64,000 nucleotides of DNA, taken from contig JALHPO010000005.1 of NCBI GenBank assembly GCA_022842445.1, positions 1 through 64,000 of the forward strand, written 5' to 3'. This stretch comes from Nitrospira sp. (GTDB taxonomy: Bacteria > Nitrospirota > Nitrospiria > Nitrospirales > Nitrospiraceae). Positions 56,696 to 64,000 of the stretch are shown piece by piece. Within the stretch, counting starts at the first letter, position 1. Every line of letters begins with the position of its first letter. The translations under genes were made by a program, and so were the position numbers. The notes beneath the pieces were generated by a model. That model was not told the DNA's origin. It made no database searches and saw only the letters and a program-made list of their open reading frames with translations.

Positions 56696-57390
56696 ACGCG
56701 CGCCGCCTTTTTCTTGCCCTTTCGCGCGGCCGATGGGCGGCCGTTGCCGGGCACCGACTCTTGGGTCGCCAATACCGCCCGGAGTCTGCGGATCAACTCC
56801 ATGAGCGGCTCATGCTTCAGACGAAGGCTCGCCCGATTGACGATCAACCGCGCCGTCGATTGCGCAATCACGTCCACTTCAACCAGATCGTGGGCCTTGA
56901 GCGTGCTGCCCGTTTCGACCAGATCGACGATCCGATCTGCCAACCCCACCACGGGCGCCAACTCGATCGAACCGTAGAGCTTGATGATCTCGACCGGGAG
57001 GCCTCGCTGATTGAAAAACCGCTCGGTAATCTTGGGATATTTGGTAGCGACGCGGATCTTAGACGACAATCGATCGCGCAGCCCCTCTCCCTTGAGCGCG
57101 GCGACCGAGATTCTACACGCTCCGAATCCTAAATCCAATGGCTCATAGACATCGCTGTCCTGCTCCAACAGCACATCTTTGCCGACAATTCCGGCGTCCG
57201 CCCCCCCATATTCCACGTAGGTCGGCACATCGCTGGGCCGGACGATCAGAAACGTCATGCCGATCTCTTCACAAACAAATACCAACCGTCGGCTTTCACC
57301 GGATAACCCGGCGGTTTCATACCCGGCTCGCCGAAATAAATCCAGCGCCGATTCGATCAATTTTCCTTTAGATAATGCGATGGTCAGCAT
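56692..57390 (-). CDS. hisG: ATP phosphoribosyltransferase, short form
   Basis: A 232-aa first enzyme of histidine synthesis. It starts LTIALSKGKLIESALDLFRR and has YGGADAGIVGKDVLLE and VVGLADRIVDLVETGSTLKA. The length matches the short HisG_S class, which lacks the C-terminal regulatory domain and needs HisZ; no hisZ is in this window. The last 15 residues (RPSAARKGKKKAARV) are unusually basic. It overlaps hisD and follows murA by 8 bases. Confidence 0.93.
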   Translation of the reverse strand: MLTIALSKGKLIESALDLFRRAGYETAGLSGESRRLVFVCEEIGMTFLIVRPSDVPTYVEYGGADAGIVGKDVLLEQDSDVYEPLDLGFGACRISVAALKGEGLRDRLSSKIRVATKYPKITERFFNQRGLPVEIIKLYGSIELAPVVGLADRIVDLVETGSTLKAHDLVEVDVIAQSTARLIVNRASLRLKHEPLMELIRRLRAVLATQESVPGNGRPSAARKGKKKAARV

Positions 57391-57398
57391 CCGACCTC

Positions 57399-58670
57399 CT
57401 AGCGCACAGTTGCCGCACTCGGCTTCTGCCGTTCGATCTTCGCTCCCAAGGCTCGCAACTTTTCCTCGATCCGCTCATAACCCCGGTCAAGATGATAAAC
57501 CCGTTGCACCTCGGTCATTCCATCGGCGGCAAGACCGGCAAGTATCAAGCCGGCGCTCGCCCGAAGGTCCGAGGCCATCACCGGCGCACCCGTCAGGCTT
57601 CGGCGCCCCGTCACCACGAGCCGATTGCCTTCGACACGAATGTCCGCCCCCATCCGTCGCAATTCTTCGACATGCATAAAGCGGCTCTCAAACACCGTTT
57701 CAGTCACAATGCTCGTGCCTTCGGCGAGACACATCAACGCCGCCATTTGTGCCTGCATATCGGTAGGAAAACCAGGATAGGGCAAGGTCCTGATATCAGT
57801 TCCCTTCAGCCTCTTCGGCGCGGTGATACGGACTCGCTCTTTTTCGACAGACACCTCCGCCCCAGCTTCTCTCAATTTCATCAGAATGGCTTCCAGATGG
57901 GCAGGCCGGCAATGGGTGATGGTCACATCGCCCCTCGTCATGGCTCCGGCGGCCAAAAAGGTGCCGGCCTCGATGCGATCGGGAATCACCTCATGCTCCC
58001 CGCCCTGCAACTCCCTGACCCCTTCGATCGTAAGGACATCCGTCCCGGCTCCCTCGATACGAGCGCCCCGCTTGCACAGAAAATCAGCCAGATCGACGAT
58101 CTCCGGCTCCTTGGCCGCGTTTTCCAATACCGTCGTCCCTTCAGCAAGCGATGCAGCCATCATCAAGTTCTCGGTTCCCGTCACCGTCGGCGTATCGCAA
58201 TAGATACGCGCGCCTTTCAACCGTTTAGCCTTCGCGGTGATATACCCATGCTCGAGAGAAATGTCAGCCCCTAATTTTGCCAGCCCTGCCAGATGAAGAT
58301 TGACGGGGCGCGACCCGATCGCACACCCGCCGGGCAGCGACACCTTGGCCTCTCCCCAACGGGCGACCAGGGGCCCTAACGTCAGCACGGAAGCCCGCAT
58401 GGTTTTGACAAGATCGTAGGGGGCCTCGGTGGAATTGATGATGTCCGCTTTGATGACAGCCCGATTGCCCTCATGGGAGACCGTTGCCCCGAAAATCCCC
58501 AACAATTTCCCCATGGTCAGCACATCGGCCACACGTGGAACATTCGTAATGACACATTCACCGCCACCCAGTATGGTCGAGGCCAAAATAGGCAGCGCGG
58601 AATTTTTGGCGCCGCTGATGCGGACTTCCCCACGCAACCGATTCCCGCCTGTGATGACGATGCGATCCAT
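57399..58670 (-). CDS. murA: UDP-N-acetylglucosamine 1-carboxyvinyltransferase
   Basis: A 423-aa enzyme for the first committed step of peptidoglycan synthesis. The loop [17 protein letters not shown] has Cys 116, the fosfomycin target (not the Asp variant). The N-terminal substrate site [11 protein letters not shown] (about 20-30) and the C-terminal [16 protein letters not shown] are as expected. It lies between prmC and hisG on the same strand. Confidence 0.96.
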   Translation of the reverse strand: MDRIVITGGNRLRGEVRISGAKNSALPILASTILGGGECVITNVPRVADVLTMGKLLGIFGATVSHEGNRAVIKADIINSTEAPYDLVKTMRASVLTLGPLVARWGEAKVSLPGGCAIGSRPVNLHLAGLAKLGADISLEHGYITAKAKRLKGARIYCDTPTVTGTENLMMAASLAEGTTVLENAAKEPEIVDLADFLCKRGARIEGAGTDVLTIEGVRELQGGEHEVIPDRIEAGTFLAAGAMTRGDVTITHCRPAHLEAILMKLREAGAEVSVEKERVRITAPKRLKGTDIRTLPYPGFPTDMQAQMAALMCLAEGTSIVTETVFESRFMHVEELRRMGADIRVEGNRLVVTGRRSLTGAPVMASDLRASAGLILAGLAADGMTEVQRVYHLDRGYERIEEKLRALGAKIERQKPSAATVR

Positions 58671-58684
58671 CGCGTCCGCGTTGC

Positions 58685-59560
58685 CTAGTCCGGCCGTCTT
58701 GCGATCACGACCCGCTCGATTCCCGCTTCATCTTCGACGACCCGTAACGGCACATAGCCTCCGATGCGTTCCGCCATCTGCCGCACGGCGGCACATTGCC
58801 CCTGGCCTATTTCCATCACCAGGATTCCGCCCGGCACAAGGAACTCCTTGGACTCGCGCAGCAATCGCTCATGGAACTCGGTACCCGTCGGCCCGCTGAA
58901 CAACGCCGAGCGCGGCTCAAACTCACGTACCTCCGGCTGCAAACCGGCCCAATCTGCCTCCGCGATATACGGGGGGTTGGAGACAATGATATCCACCGTC
59001 CCGGCCATGCCCCGTTCACGCAATGCCGACAGCAGATCGCTCTCCATCCACTCGATCTTCTCGGCCACCGCATGCCGCTCCGCATTCCCCTTTGCAACCA
59101 CCAATGCCTGCGGAGAGCGATCCACCGCAACAATACGCGCGTTCCCAAGGATCGTCGCCAAAGCCACGGCCACACAACCAGAACCTGTGCCCACATCGAC
59201 AAGCACCGACTCTTTATCGAGATCGACGGCCCTCACCGCTTCTTGAACGAGCACCTCGGTCTCCGGGCGTGGGATCAACACAGCCGGGCTTACCTGAAAT
59301 TCAAGGCCGCAAAACTCCTGTGTGCCCAGAATATATTGCAGCGGCTCACGCGCCGCCCGTCTTGATGCCAGCGAAACGGCATGCGCCCACTGTTCGGCTG
59401 AAACCGGCGCTTGCGCTTTGCTTGCCAGATGATGGCTCTCCAATTCCAATACATGCGCTACAAGCCACCGGGATTCCTGCGCCGCGGTCTCCACTCCGGC
59501 CTGCTCCAGTGTGCGCCGAACCCACACGACCAGCGCCTCTATCGTCTTCGATTCAGCCAT
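58685..59560 (-). CDS. prmC: Peptide chain release factor N5-glutamine methyltransferase
   Basis: A 291-aa SAM methyltransferase that modifies the GGQ glutamine of release factors. The helical N-terminal domain is followed by the SAM motif [15 protein letters not shown] (about 125) and the catalytic NPPY in [13 protein letters not shown] (about 185). The start is ATG 59560; a GTG at 59572 is in frame and neither has a strong ribosome site. It is directly downstream of prfA, its substrate gene. Confidence 0.94.
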   Translation of the reverse strand: MAESKTIEALVVWVRRTLEQAGVETAAQESRWLVAHVLELESHHLASKAQAPVSAEQWAHAVSLASRRAAREPLQYILGTQEFCGLEFQVSPAVLIPRPETEVLVQEAVRAVDLDKESVLVDVGTGSGCVAVALATILGNARIVAVDRSPQALVVAKGNAERHAVAEKIEWMESDLLSALRERGMAGTVDIIVSNPPYIAEADWAGLQPEVREFEPRSALFSGPTGTEFHERLLRESKEFLVPGGILVMEIGQGQCAAVRQMAERIGGYVPLRVVEDEAGIERVVIARRPD

Positions 59561-59577
59561 GCGGAACACCACTTCTG

Positions 59578-60657
59578 CTACACATGTGCCGTGTCAACTT
59601 GCTGCTGTTGAGCCTTCAACGCTTGGACGATGTCGTCGAGATCGCCTTCCATCACCAATTCGAGCTTGTGCAAGGTCACACCAACCCGATGGTCCGTCAC
59701 CCGGTTCTGCGGGAAGTTGTAGGTCCGAACCTTTTCGCTCCGTTCACCGGTGCCGACCTGCGATTTTCTGTTCTGGGCGATCTCCGCGTCCTGCTTTTCA
59801 CGTTCCGCCTCGACGATGCGAGCCCGTAAGGTCCGCATGGCCTTGGTGCGGTTCTTCAATTGCGACCGCTCGTCCTGACACGATACAACTACACCGGTCG
59901 GAATGTGCGTGATCCGGACGGCAGATTTTGTCGTGTTGACACTCTGGCCTCCGGCCCCGGATGAACAGAACGTATCGATCCGAAGATCCGCGGGATCGAT
60001 CTTCACGTCCACCTCGTCGACGTCCGGCATCACCGCCACGGTCACGGTGGAGGTGTGAATTCGGCCTGAGGCTTCCGTCACCGGCACTCGTTGGACGCGA
60101 TGGACGCCGGCTTCATACTTAAAATAACCGTACGCGCCCTTCCCTTCGATTAGCGCAACAATGTTCTTGTATCCTCCAATGCCGGTTTCAGACGCTTCGA
60201 CCGTATCGACCTTCAAACCTTTTTTCTCCGCATACCTCGTGTACAGGCGAAACAGCTGCCCCGCAAACAAAGCCGCTTCGTCGCCGCCGGTGCCCGCGCG
60301 AATTTCCAAGACCAGACTCTTCTCATCCCTCGGATCTTTGGGAATCAAAAACTCTTTGGCCTGTTCCTCCATGTCCCGTTGCGCCCGCTCCAAGGCGGCG
60401 GATTCGTCTGCCGCCATCCTGTGCAGTTCCTGCCCGGCCGAGGGATCGGCGAGAATCTGCGCGGCATCCTCCAATTGCTTGGCCGCATCGCGGTAGGCCT
60501 CGAACAACTTAACCCCCGGTTCAAGTTCCGCCCGTTCCTTCGTAAGCTTGCGAAGTTGCGTTGGCTGGGATAGGACGGAGGGGTCCATGAGCTGATCCGT
60601 CAACTCATGAAAGCGCGATACGACAGACTCCCATTTCTTGACTAACGCGGCGTCCAT
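59578..60657 (-). CDS. prfA: Peptide chain release factor 1
   Basis: A 359-aa class I release factor for UAA/UAG. The stop-codon-recognition motif is PVT in HRVQRVPVTEASGRIHTS, and the catalytic GGQ is in SSGAGGQSVNTTKSAVRITH (about residue 232). Length is normal. It is preceded by the terminator after rpmE and followed by prmC 17 bases on. Confidence 0.97.
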   Translation of the reverse strand: MDAALVKKWESVVSRFHELTDQLMDPSVLSQPTQLRKLTKERAELEPGVKLFEAYRDAAKQLEDAAQILADPSAGQELHRMAADESAALERAQRDMEEQAKEFLIPKDPRDEKSLVLEIRAGTGGDEAALFAGQLFRLYTRYAEKKGLKVDTVEASETGIGGYKNIVALIEGKGAYGYFKYEAGVHRVQRVPVTEASGRIHTSTVTVAVMPDVDEVDVKIDPADLRIDTFCSSGAGGQSVNTTKSAVRITHIPTGVVVSCQDERSQLKNRTKAMRTLRARIVEAEREKQDAEIAQNRKSQVGTGERSEKVRTYNFPQNRVTDHRVGVTLHKLELVMEGDLDDIVQALKAQQQQVDTAHV

Positions 60658-60694
60658 TCGGTTTGTTCCTTCGCTTCGACTGCGTGCCGGGCCT

Positions 60695-60736
60695 TAAAAA
60701 CAAAGAGACCCTGCTTCGGGACGAAGCAGGGTCTCT
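60695..60736 (-). terminator. Rho-independent terminator after rpmE
   Basis: On the minus strand AGAGACCCTGCTTCG pairs perfectly over 15 bp with CGAAGCAGGGTCTCT (3-base loop), followed by TTGTTTTTAA. It separates rpmE from prfA. Confidence 0.95.
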
Positions 60737-60756
60737 TCCTATGACCGTACGGACCG

Positions 60757-60963
60757 CTACTTGTCCTTCTTTGCGTACTTCTTCTTGAACCGCTCGACAC
60801 GCCCCTCGGTATCGACGATCTTCTGTGTGCCGGTAAAAAACGGATGGCAACTAGAGCAGATATCGACGCTGATGTCGCCGACGGTGCTCCGTGTCTTGAA
60901 CGAATTGCCGCACGCGCAATGGACCGTAGCTTCCCGATAGACTGGATGAATACCTTTTTGCAT
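60757..60963 (-). CDS. rpmE: 50S ribosomal protein L31, zinc-binding (C+) form
   Basis: A 68-aa ribosomal protein starting [20 protein letters not shown]. Four Cys (HCACG and ICSSCHPF) predict a bound zinc, so this is the C+ paralogue. The open frame extends to 61176 but that extension overlaps rho downstream sequence and has no resemblance; ATG 60963 gives the family length. It lies between rho and a strong terminator. Confidence 0.96.
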   Translation of the reverse strand: MQKGIHPVYREATVHCACGNSFKTRSTVGDISVDICSSCHPFFTGTQKIVDTEGRVERFKKKYAKKDK

Positions 60964-61058
60964 GATGTGATCACTCCTTACCAAAACCGAACATTCACTC
61001 CGCTCTCCGCAAGAGGAACGTACTCTATCCGAAGCAAGGCGCAAGAAACAAGCACCGT

Positions 61059-62306
61059 CTATCGGTTCATCGACTGCAGAAAATCCTGATTGGTCTTGGA
61101 GCCGCTTATCTTGTCCATCAGGAACTCCATCGCCTCCATCGTGCCCAGCGGGCTCAGCACCTTGCGCAAAATCCACATTTTATTGAGACGGTCCTTGTCC
61201 ACCAGCAATTCTTCCTTACGGGTACCGGACTGGCTGATATCGATCGCCGGGAAAAGACGCTTGTCGGCCAACCGGCGGTCCAGATGGACTTCCATGTTGC
61301 CGGTCCCTTTGAATTCTTCGAAAATGACGTCATCCATACGGCTGCCGGTATCCACCAACGCAGTGGCCATGATGGTCAAGCTCCCGCCGTTTTCAATGTT
61401 TCGAGCTGCGCCAAAGAACCGTTTGGGACGCTGCAGAGCGTTGGAGTCGAGTCCACCCGAGAGCACCTTGCCGCTGGGCGGGGCGATCGTGTTGTAGGCC
61501 CGCGCCAACCGCGTAACACTATCCAGCAGGATGACCACATCTTTCTTATGCTCGACAAGCCGCTTTGCTTTCTCCAACACCATTTCCGCGACTTGTGCGT
61601 GGCGCTGTGCCGGTTCGTCGAAGGTCGAGCTGATGACTTCCGCTTTGACCTGACGCTGCCAGTCCGTTACTTCCTCCGGCCGTTCATCGATCAACAATAC
61701 GATCAGCGTCACCTCTTTATGGTTCTTAATGATGGCGCGTGCGATGGCCTGCAGCAACATCGTCTTTCCGGTGCGAGGAGCAGCCACGATCAGCCCGCGC
61801 TGTCCTTTCCCGATCGGCGTGACGAGTTCCATCACGCGCGTGCAATATTCTTCCCGATCGAATTCCAAATTGATGCGTTCCTCGGGATACAGCGGGGTCA
61901 GGTTATCGAACAGGATCTTGTCCCGCGAAACCTCCGGGTCTTCGTAGTTAACTTTTTCGACTTTCAGAAGCGCGAAGTAGCGTTCGCTTTCCTTCGGGGG
62001 CCGGATCTGTCCTGAGACGATGTCGCCGGTACGCAAATTAAATCGCCTGATCTGCGACGGGGAAATGTAGATGTCGTCGGGACCAGGGAGGTAATTGGAG
62101 TCCGGAGCGCGCAGAAAGCCGAACCCGTCCGGGAGAGTTTCCAGAACGCCCTCTCCGAAGACAACCCCGTTCTTCTCAGTCTGAGCTTGCAGGATTGCAA
62201 AGATCAATTCCTGCTTTCTCAGATTGGCCGCCCCTTCGATTTTGAGCTCACGAGCCACGTCATTGAGATCGGCAATCGACTTTTGTTTCAACTCTGCGAG
62301 ATGCAT
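61059..62306 (-). CDS. rho: Transcription termination factor Rho
   Basis: A 415-aa hexameric RNA helicase. The N-terminal helix bundle starts [23 protein letters not shown]-binding cold-shock-like domain has [20 protein letters not shown]; the P-loop is [10 protein letters not shown] (about 180); Q- and R-loops follow ([15 protein letters not shown]). ATG 62306 (GGGGGGAAGTG upstream) aligns with E. coli Rho; ATG 62330 with AGGAGTCCT is an alternative. rho-rpmE is a common pair. Confidence 0.96.
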   Translation of the reverse strand: MHLAELKQKSIADLNDVARELKIEGAANLRKQELIFAILQAQTEKNGVVFGEGVLETLPDGFGFLRAPDSNYLPGPDDIYISPSQIRRFNLRTGDIVSGQIRPPKESERYFALLKVEKVNYEDPEVSRDKILFDNLTPLYPEERINLEFDREEYCTRVMELVTPIGKGQRGLIVAAPRTGKTMLLQAIARAIIKNHKEVTLIVLLIDERPEEVTDWQRQVKAEVISSTFDEPAQRHAQVAEMVLEKAKRLVEHKKDVVILLDSVTRLARAYNTIAPPSGKVLSGGLDSNALQRPKRFFGAARNIENGGSLTIMATALVDTGSRMDDVIFEEFKGTGNMEVHLDRRLADKRLFPAIDISQSGTRKEELLVDKDRLNKMWILRKVLSPLGTMEAMEFLMDKISGSKTNQDFLQSMNR

Positions 62307-62330
62307 CACTTCCCCCCTTGCTACCGACAT

Positions 62331-62834
62331 AGGACTCCTCTCGATCCCCTGGCTTGGTTACGGATCACGACGACTTGCTTAAACTGATGGGCCATGCGAA
62401 ACGCGCTCAATGTATTATCTTGTCCTGACGGCTATAGATCAGTGCGTATTGGATGGAATAGCTTGTGGAGGACGCTTGCCTACCTATGCAGAAAAGATGT
62501 GGTCTCCGAGATTACCGGGACATAGGGCATAAACAAACTATTGGGTTGGTCTACAAACTCTCTCATCTCCACACTTGCTGGAGCTTGGTCCGAGACAGGT
62601 TCCTGAATTGAGTTCTTTATCGGGGAGAACTGTATTCACACTGGAATGTTGGTGTGAATCATACTGAGCACCCGGCTGGTTGTCAACTGACATCTATTAT
62701 TTTTCTTCTCCCACGATCTCCCCTCCCCCGGGATCCACTCTTTACCCTCATATCGTCCTAATCATCCCAGTCTTTGTCGATATGCCGCTTGTTCCCTGAA
62801 TTCAAAATATGTTACACAGACATACGGATGTTGC
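62331..62834. other. rho upstream region with a perfect inverted repeat
   Basis: About 500 bases between the divergent rho and DUF2203 genes with no supportable gene. ATTCACAC (62634-62641) and GTGTGAAT (62652-62659) form a perfect 8-bp inverted repeat with 10 bases between, looking like an operator or binding site. AT content is higher than in the coding neighbours, as expected of promoters. Confidence 0.5.
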
Positions 62835-63248
62835 ATGGCGCACGACGACGACGAAACCACTCCAGACCGAGTCTTTTCCCTCTTTGAAGCCAATCAGCTG
62901 ATCCCTCAGCTTCAGTCGCACTTGACCACGGTCCAAGAGCGAAAAGGGGTCCTGCTTGAAACTCGCGAGGAAGTACAGAAAGCCTCGGCTAATGCCGACC
63001 ACGGAGGTGGGACAACAGTCGGCTCCCATTACGTCAAAAGCCTTCAGGATATCAGCACGAACCTCCGCGCCATCCATGAATTAGGGGTGGTCGTGAAAGA
63101 TATCGATCTTGGACTCTGTGATTTTCCGCATGTCCGCGACGGCCGGGTCGTCTATTTATGCTGGAAACTCGGAGAAAAAGAGATCCGCTGGTGGCATGAA
63201 GTCACAAGCGGGTATAAAGACCGTTGCCCCTTGGAAGACCCTGCCTAA
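62835..63248 (+). CDS. DUF2203 family protein
   Basis: A 137-aa soluble protein. It starts with a short acidic tail (AHDDDETT), then RVFSLFEANQLIPQLQSHL, a helical middle, and the diagnostic C-terminal pattern GVVVKDIDLGLCDFPHVRDG then VYLCWKLGEKEIRWWHE. The family function is unknown. It is followed after 5 bases by the YciI-like gene, so they probably form one transcript. Confidence 0.85.
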   Translation: MAHDDDETTPDRVFSLFEANQLIPQLQSHLTTVQERKGVLLETREEVQKASANADHGGGTTVGSHYVKSLQDISTNLRAIHELGVVVKDIDLGLCDFPHVRDGRVVYLCWKLGEKEIRWWHEVTSGYKDRCPLEDPA

Positions 63249-63253
63249 CCCAC

Positions 63254-63532
63254 ATGCTATTCGTCATTATCGGTTACGATGGGCCCGAGGGAGAGGCGAA
63301 ACGCAAGATTCACCGCCCCGCTCATTTAGCCAACCTGAAACCACTGGACGAACAAGGGCGGGTTATTCTGGCCGGACCTCTGACCGATAAGGCCGGAAGC
63401 CTGCTGGTCCTGGATTTTGAAACCCAGGAAGAGGCAGAGCGGTTCGCTCACACCGATCCCTATACGGTGCAGGGGATATTCGAGCGGGTTGAAGTCCATC
63501 CGTTTATGCAGGTATTGCCAAAACCCCGCTAG
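63254..63532 (+). CDS. YciI-like protein
   Basis: A 92-aa YCII-domain protein. It starts LFVIIGYDGPEGEAKRKIHR and holds HLANLKPLDEQGRVILAGPL (conserved His about 22 and the GPL turn) and DPYTVQGIFERVEVHPFM at the end. Members are small, dimeric, ferredoxin-like-fold proteins, some linked to catalysis. ATG 63254 is preferred to 63224 because the shorter form aligns with the family. Confidence 0.85.
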   Translation: MLFVIIGYDGPEGEAKRKIHRPAHLANLKPLDEQGRVILAGPLTDKAGSLLVLDFETQEEAERFAHTDPYTVQGIFERVEVHPFMQVLPKPR

Positions 63533-63643
63533 CTGATTTTTCATACCTTTCTGTCCTCCTCACAGTCACCATCCAGAGCAGACGGAATCATTGCCTACGG
63601 CACACCGTTCTCCACCGATTCGAGGGGGTGGTATAGTTGTGAC

Positions 63644-64000
63644 ATGTCTCTGCGCCATAGCGTAGCCCTTCTGGCCGCAACTGCTATAGTCAGTATTCTT
63701 CCTCCATCGGCGTCGGCATTGGATACCACGGTAGTGGCAGAGGCCTATTACCTAATGGCAGACGGCGATACGCTGGCTCAGGCCGAAGAAAAAGTTCTCC
63801 AACGGGCCAAGCGCAAAGCGATCGAAGAAGCAGGAATGTATATCGAGTCTACGCTCCTTGATGTTGAAAAAACTGCTGGCGGCAGAAGCTTTCAAGCCAG
63901 CTCACTGGAGATCCGTACGATTGCGTCAGCCATTACCAAGACCGAAATTCTTGAAGCATCCCGCTCCTTCGAACAGGATCGTCCCAGCTTTTTTGTCCGC
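63644..64000 (+). CDS. Secreted FlgT/LPP20-like protein (cut off by the window edge)
   Basis: The frame from ATG 63644 runs to the last base without a stop (119 codons). It starts with a signal peptide (residues 1-24, ending PSASALD), then AEAYYLMADGDTLAQAEEKV and RAKRKAIEEAGMYIES, a region resembling the N-terminal domain of FlgT and related periplasmic proteins that begins with a similar tandem of helix and strand. No confident name is possible from this part. Confidence 0.7.
   Translation, partial: MSLRHSVALLAATAIVSILPPSASALDTTVVAEAYYLMADGDTLAQAEEKVLQRAKRKAIEEAGMYIESTLLDVEKTAGGRSFQASSLEIRTIASAITKTEILEASRSFEQDRPSFFVR

Noticed and set aside
60757-61176. Extended 139-codon frame for L31
   Set aside because: The extra 71 codons lie outside the conserved protein; ATG 60963 gives the family length.

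Overview
The window looks like chromosomal DNA of a Gram-negative bacterium, most probably Nitrospira or a close relative (Nitrospirota). This is an inference from gene content, high GC (about 60% by eye), Omp85 and PagL-type outer-membrane proteins, and families of long palindromic intergenic repeats; no database search was possible. Most genes are housekeeping genes on the minus strand.

Layout. 1-1228: ccmA and the start of ccmB (cytochrome c maturation). 1510-4065: a DUF1269 membrane protein, threonine ammonia-lyase and a DUF2127 membrane protein. 4066-8480: an AT-richer accessory island with a Hanks-type Ser/Thr kinase, a HEPN/zinc-ribbon protein, inverted-repeat elements and remnants of an ORF6N-domain gene. 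7777-10694: a lipoprotein, a one-POTRA Omp85 barrel protein and small unknowns. 10865-17113: ferredoxin, YkvA-like protein, AEC and MFS transporters, a GlxA-type regulator overlapping a DJ-1/PfpI enzyme, and a PagL-like lipid A deacylase. 17281-22546: topA, dprA, rng. 22712-28669: the cell-shape cluster mreB-mreC-mreD-mrdA-rodA with an RDD protein upstream. 28944-33354: a SurA_N protein, queA, a SpoIID-domain protein, DUF2905 and asd.

33369-43124 is a branched-chain amino acid and phospholipid cluster transcribed right to left: ilvB-ilvN-ilvC-psd-pssA, then a leucine-type T-box leader (specifier CUC), leuA, a cupin gene, leuB, an NHL-repeat protein and asd. A palindromic repeat lies between the T-box terminator and leuA. 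43481-46531 holds rnpB (RNase P RNA) with its promoter, an M48 peptidase, a divergent short RNase HIII, a C4-zinc-ribbon coiled-coil protein and tRNA-Ile(CAU). 46613-50259 is rpoD-dnaG. 50459-57390 carries hinT and nearly the whole histidine pathway (hisIE, F, A, H, B, D, G), interrupted by a terminator after hisB and a 180-bp palindrome beside hisH. 57399-62306 holds murA, prmC, prfA, rpmE and rho. The right end has DUF2203, YciI-like and a truncated FlgT-like secreted gene on the plus strand.

Most noteworthy: the kinase plus HEPN/zinc-ribbon island (a candidate, unproven defence or stress module), the leuA T-box with a repeat placed in its leader, and at least two families of palindromic repeats recurring across the window. 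No CRISPR array, phage structural gene or intact transposase was seen.
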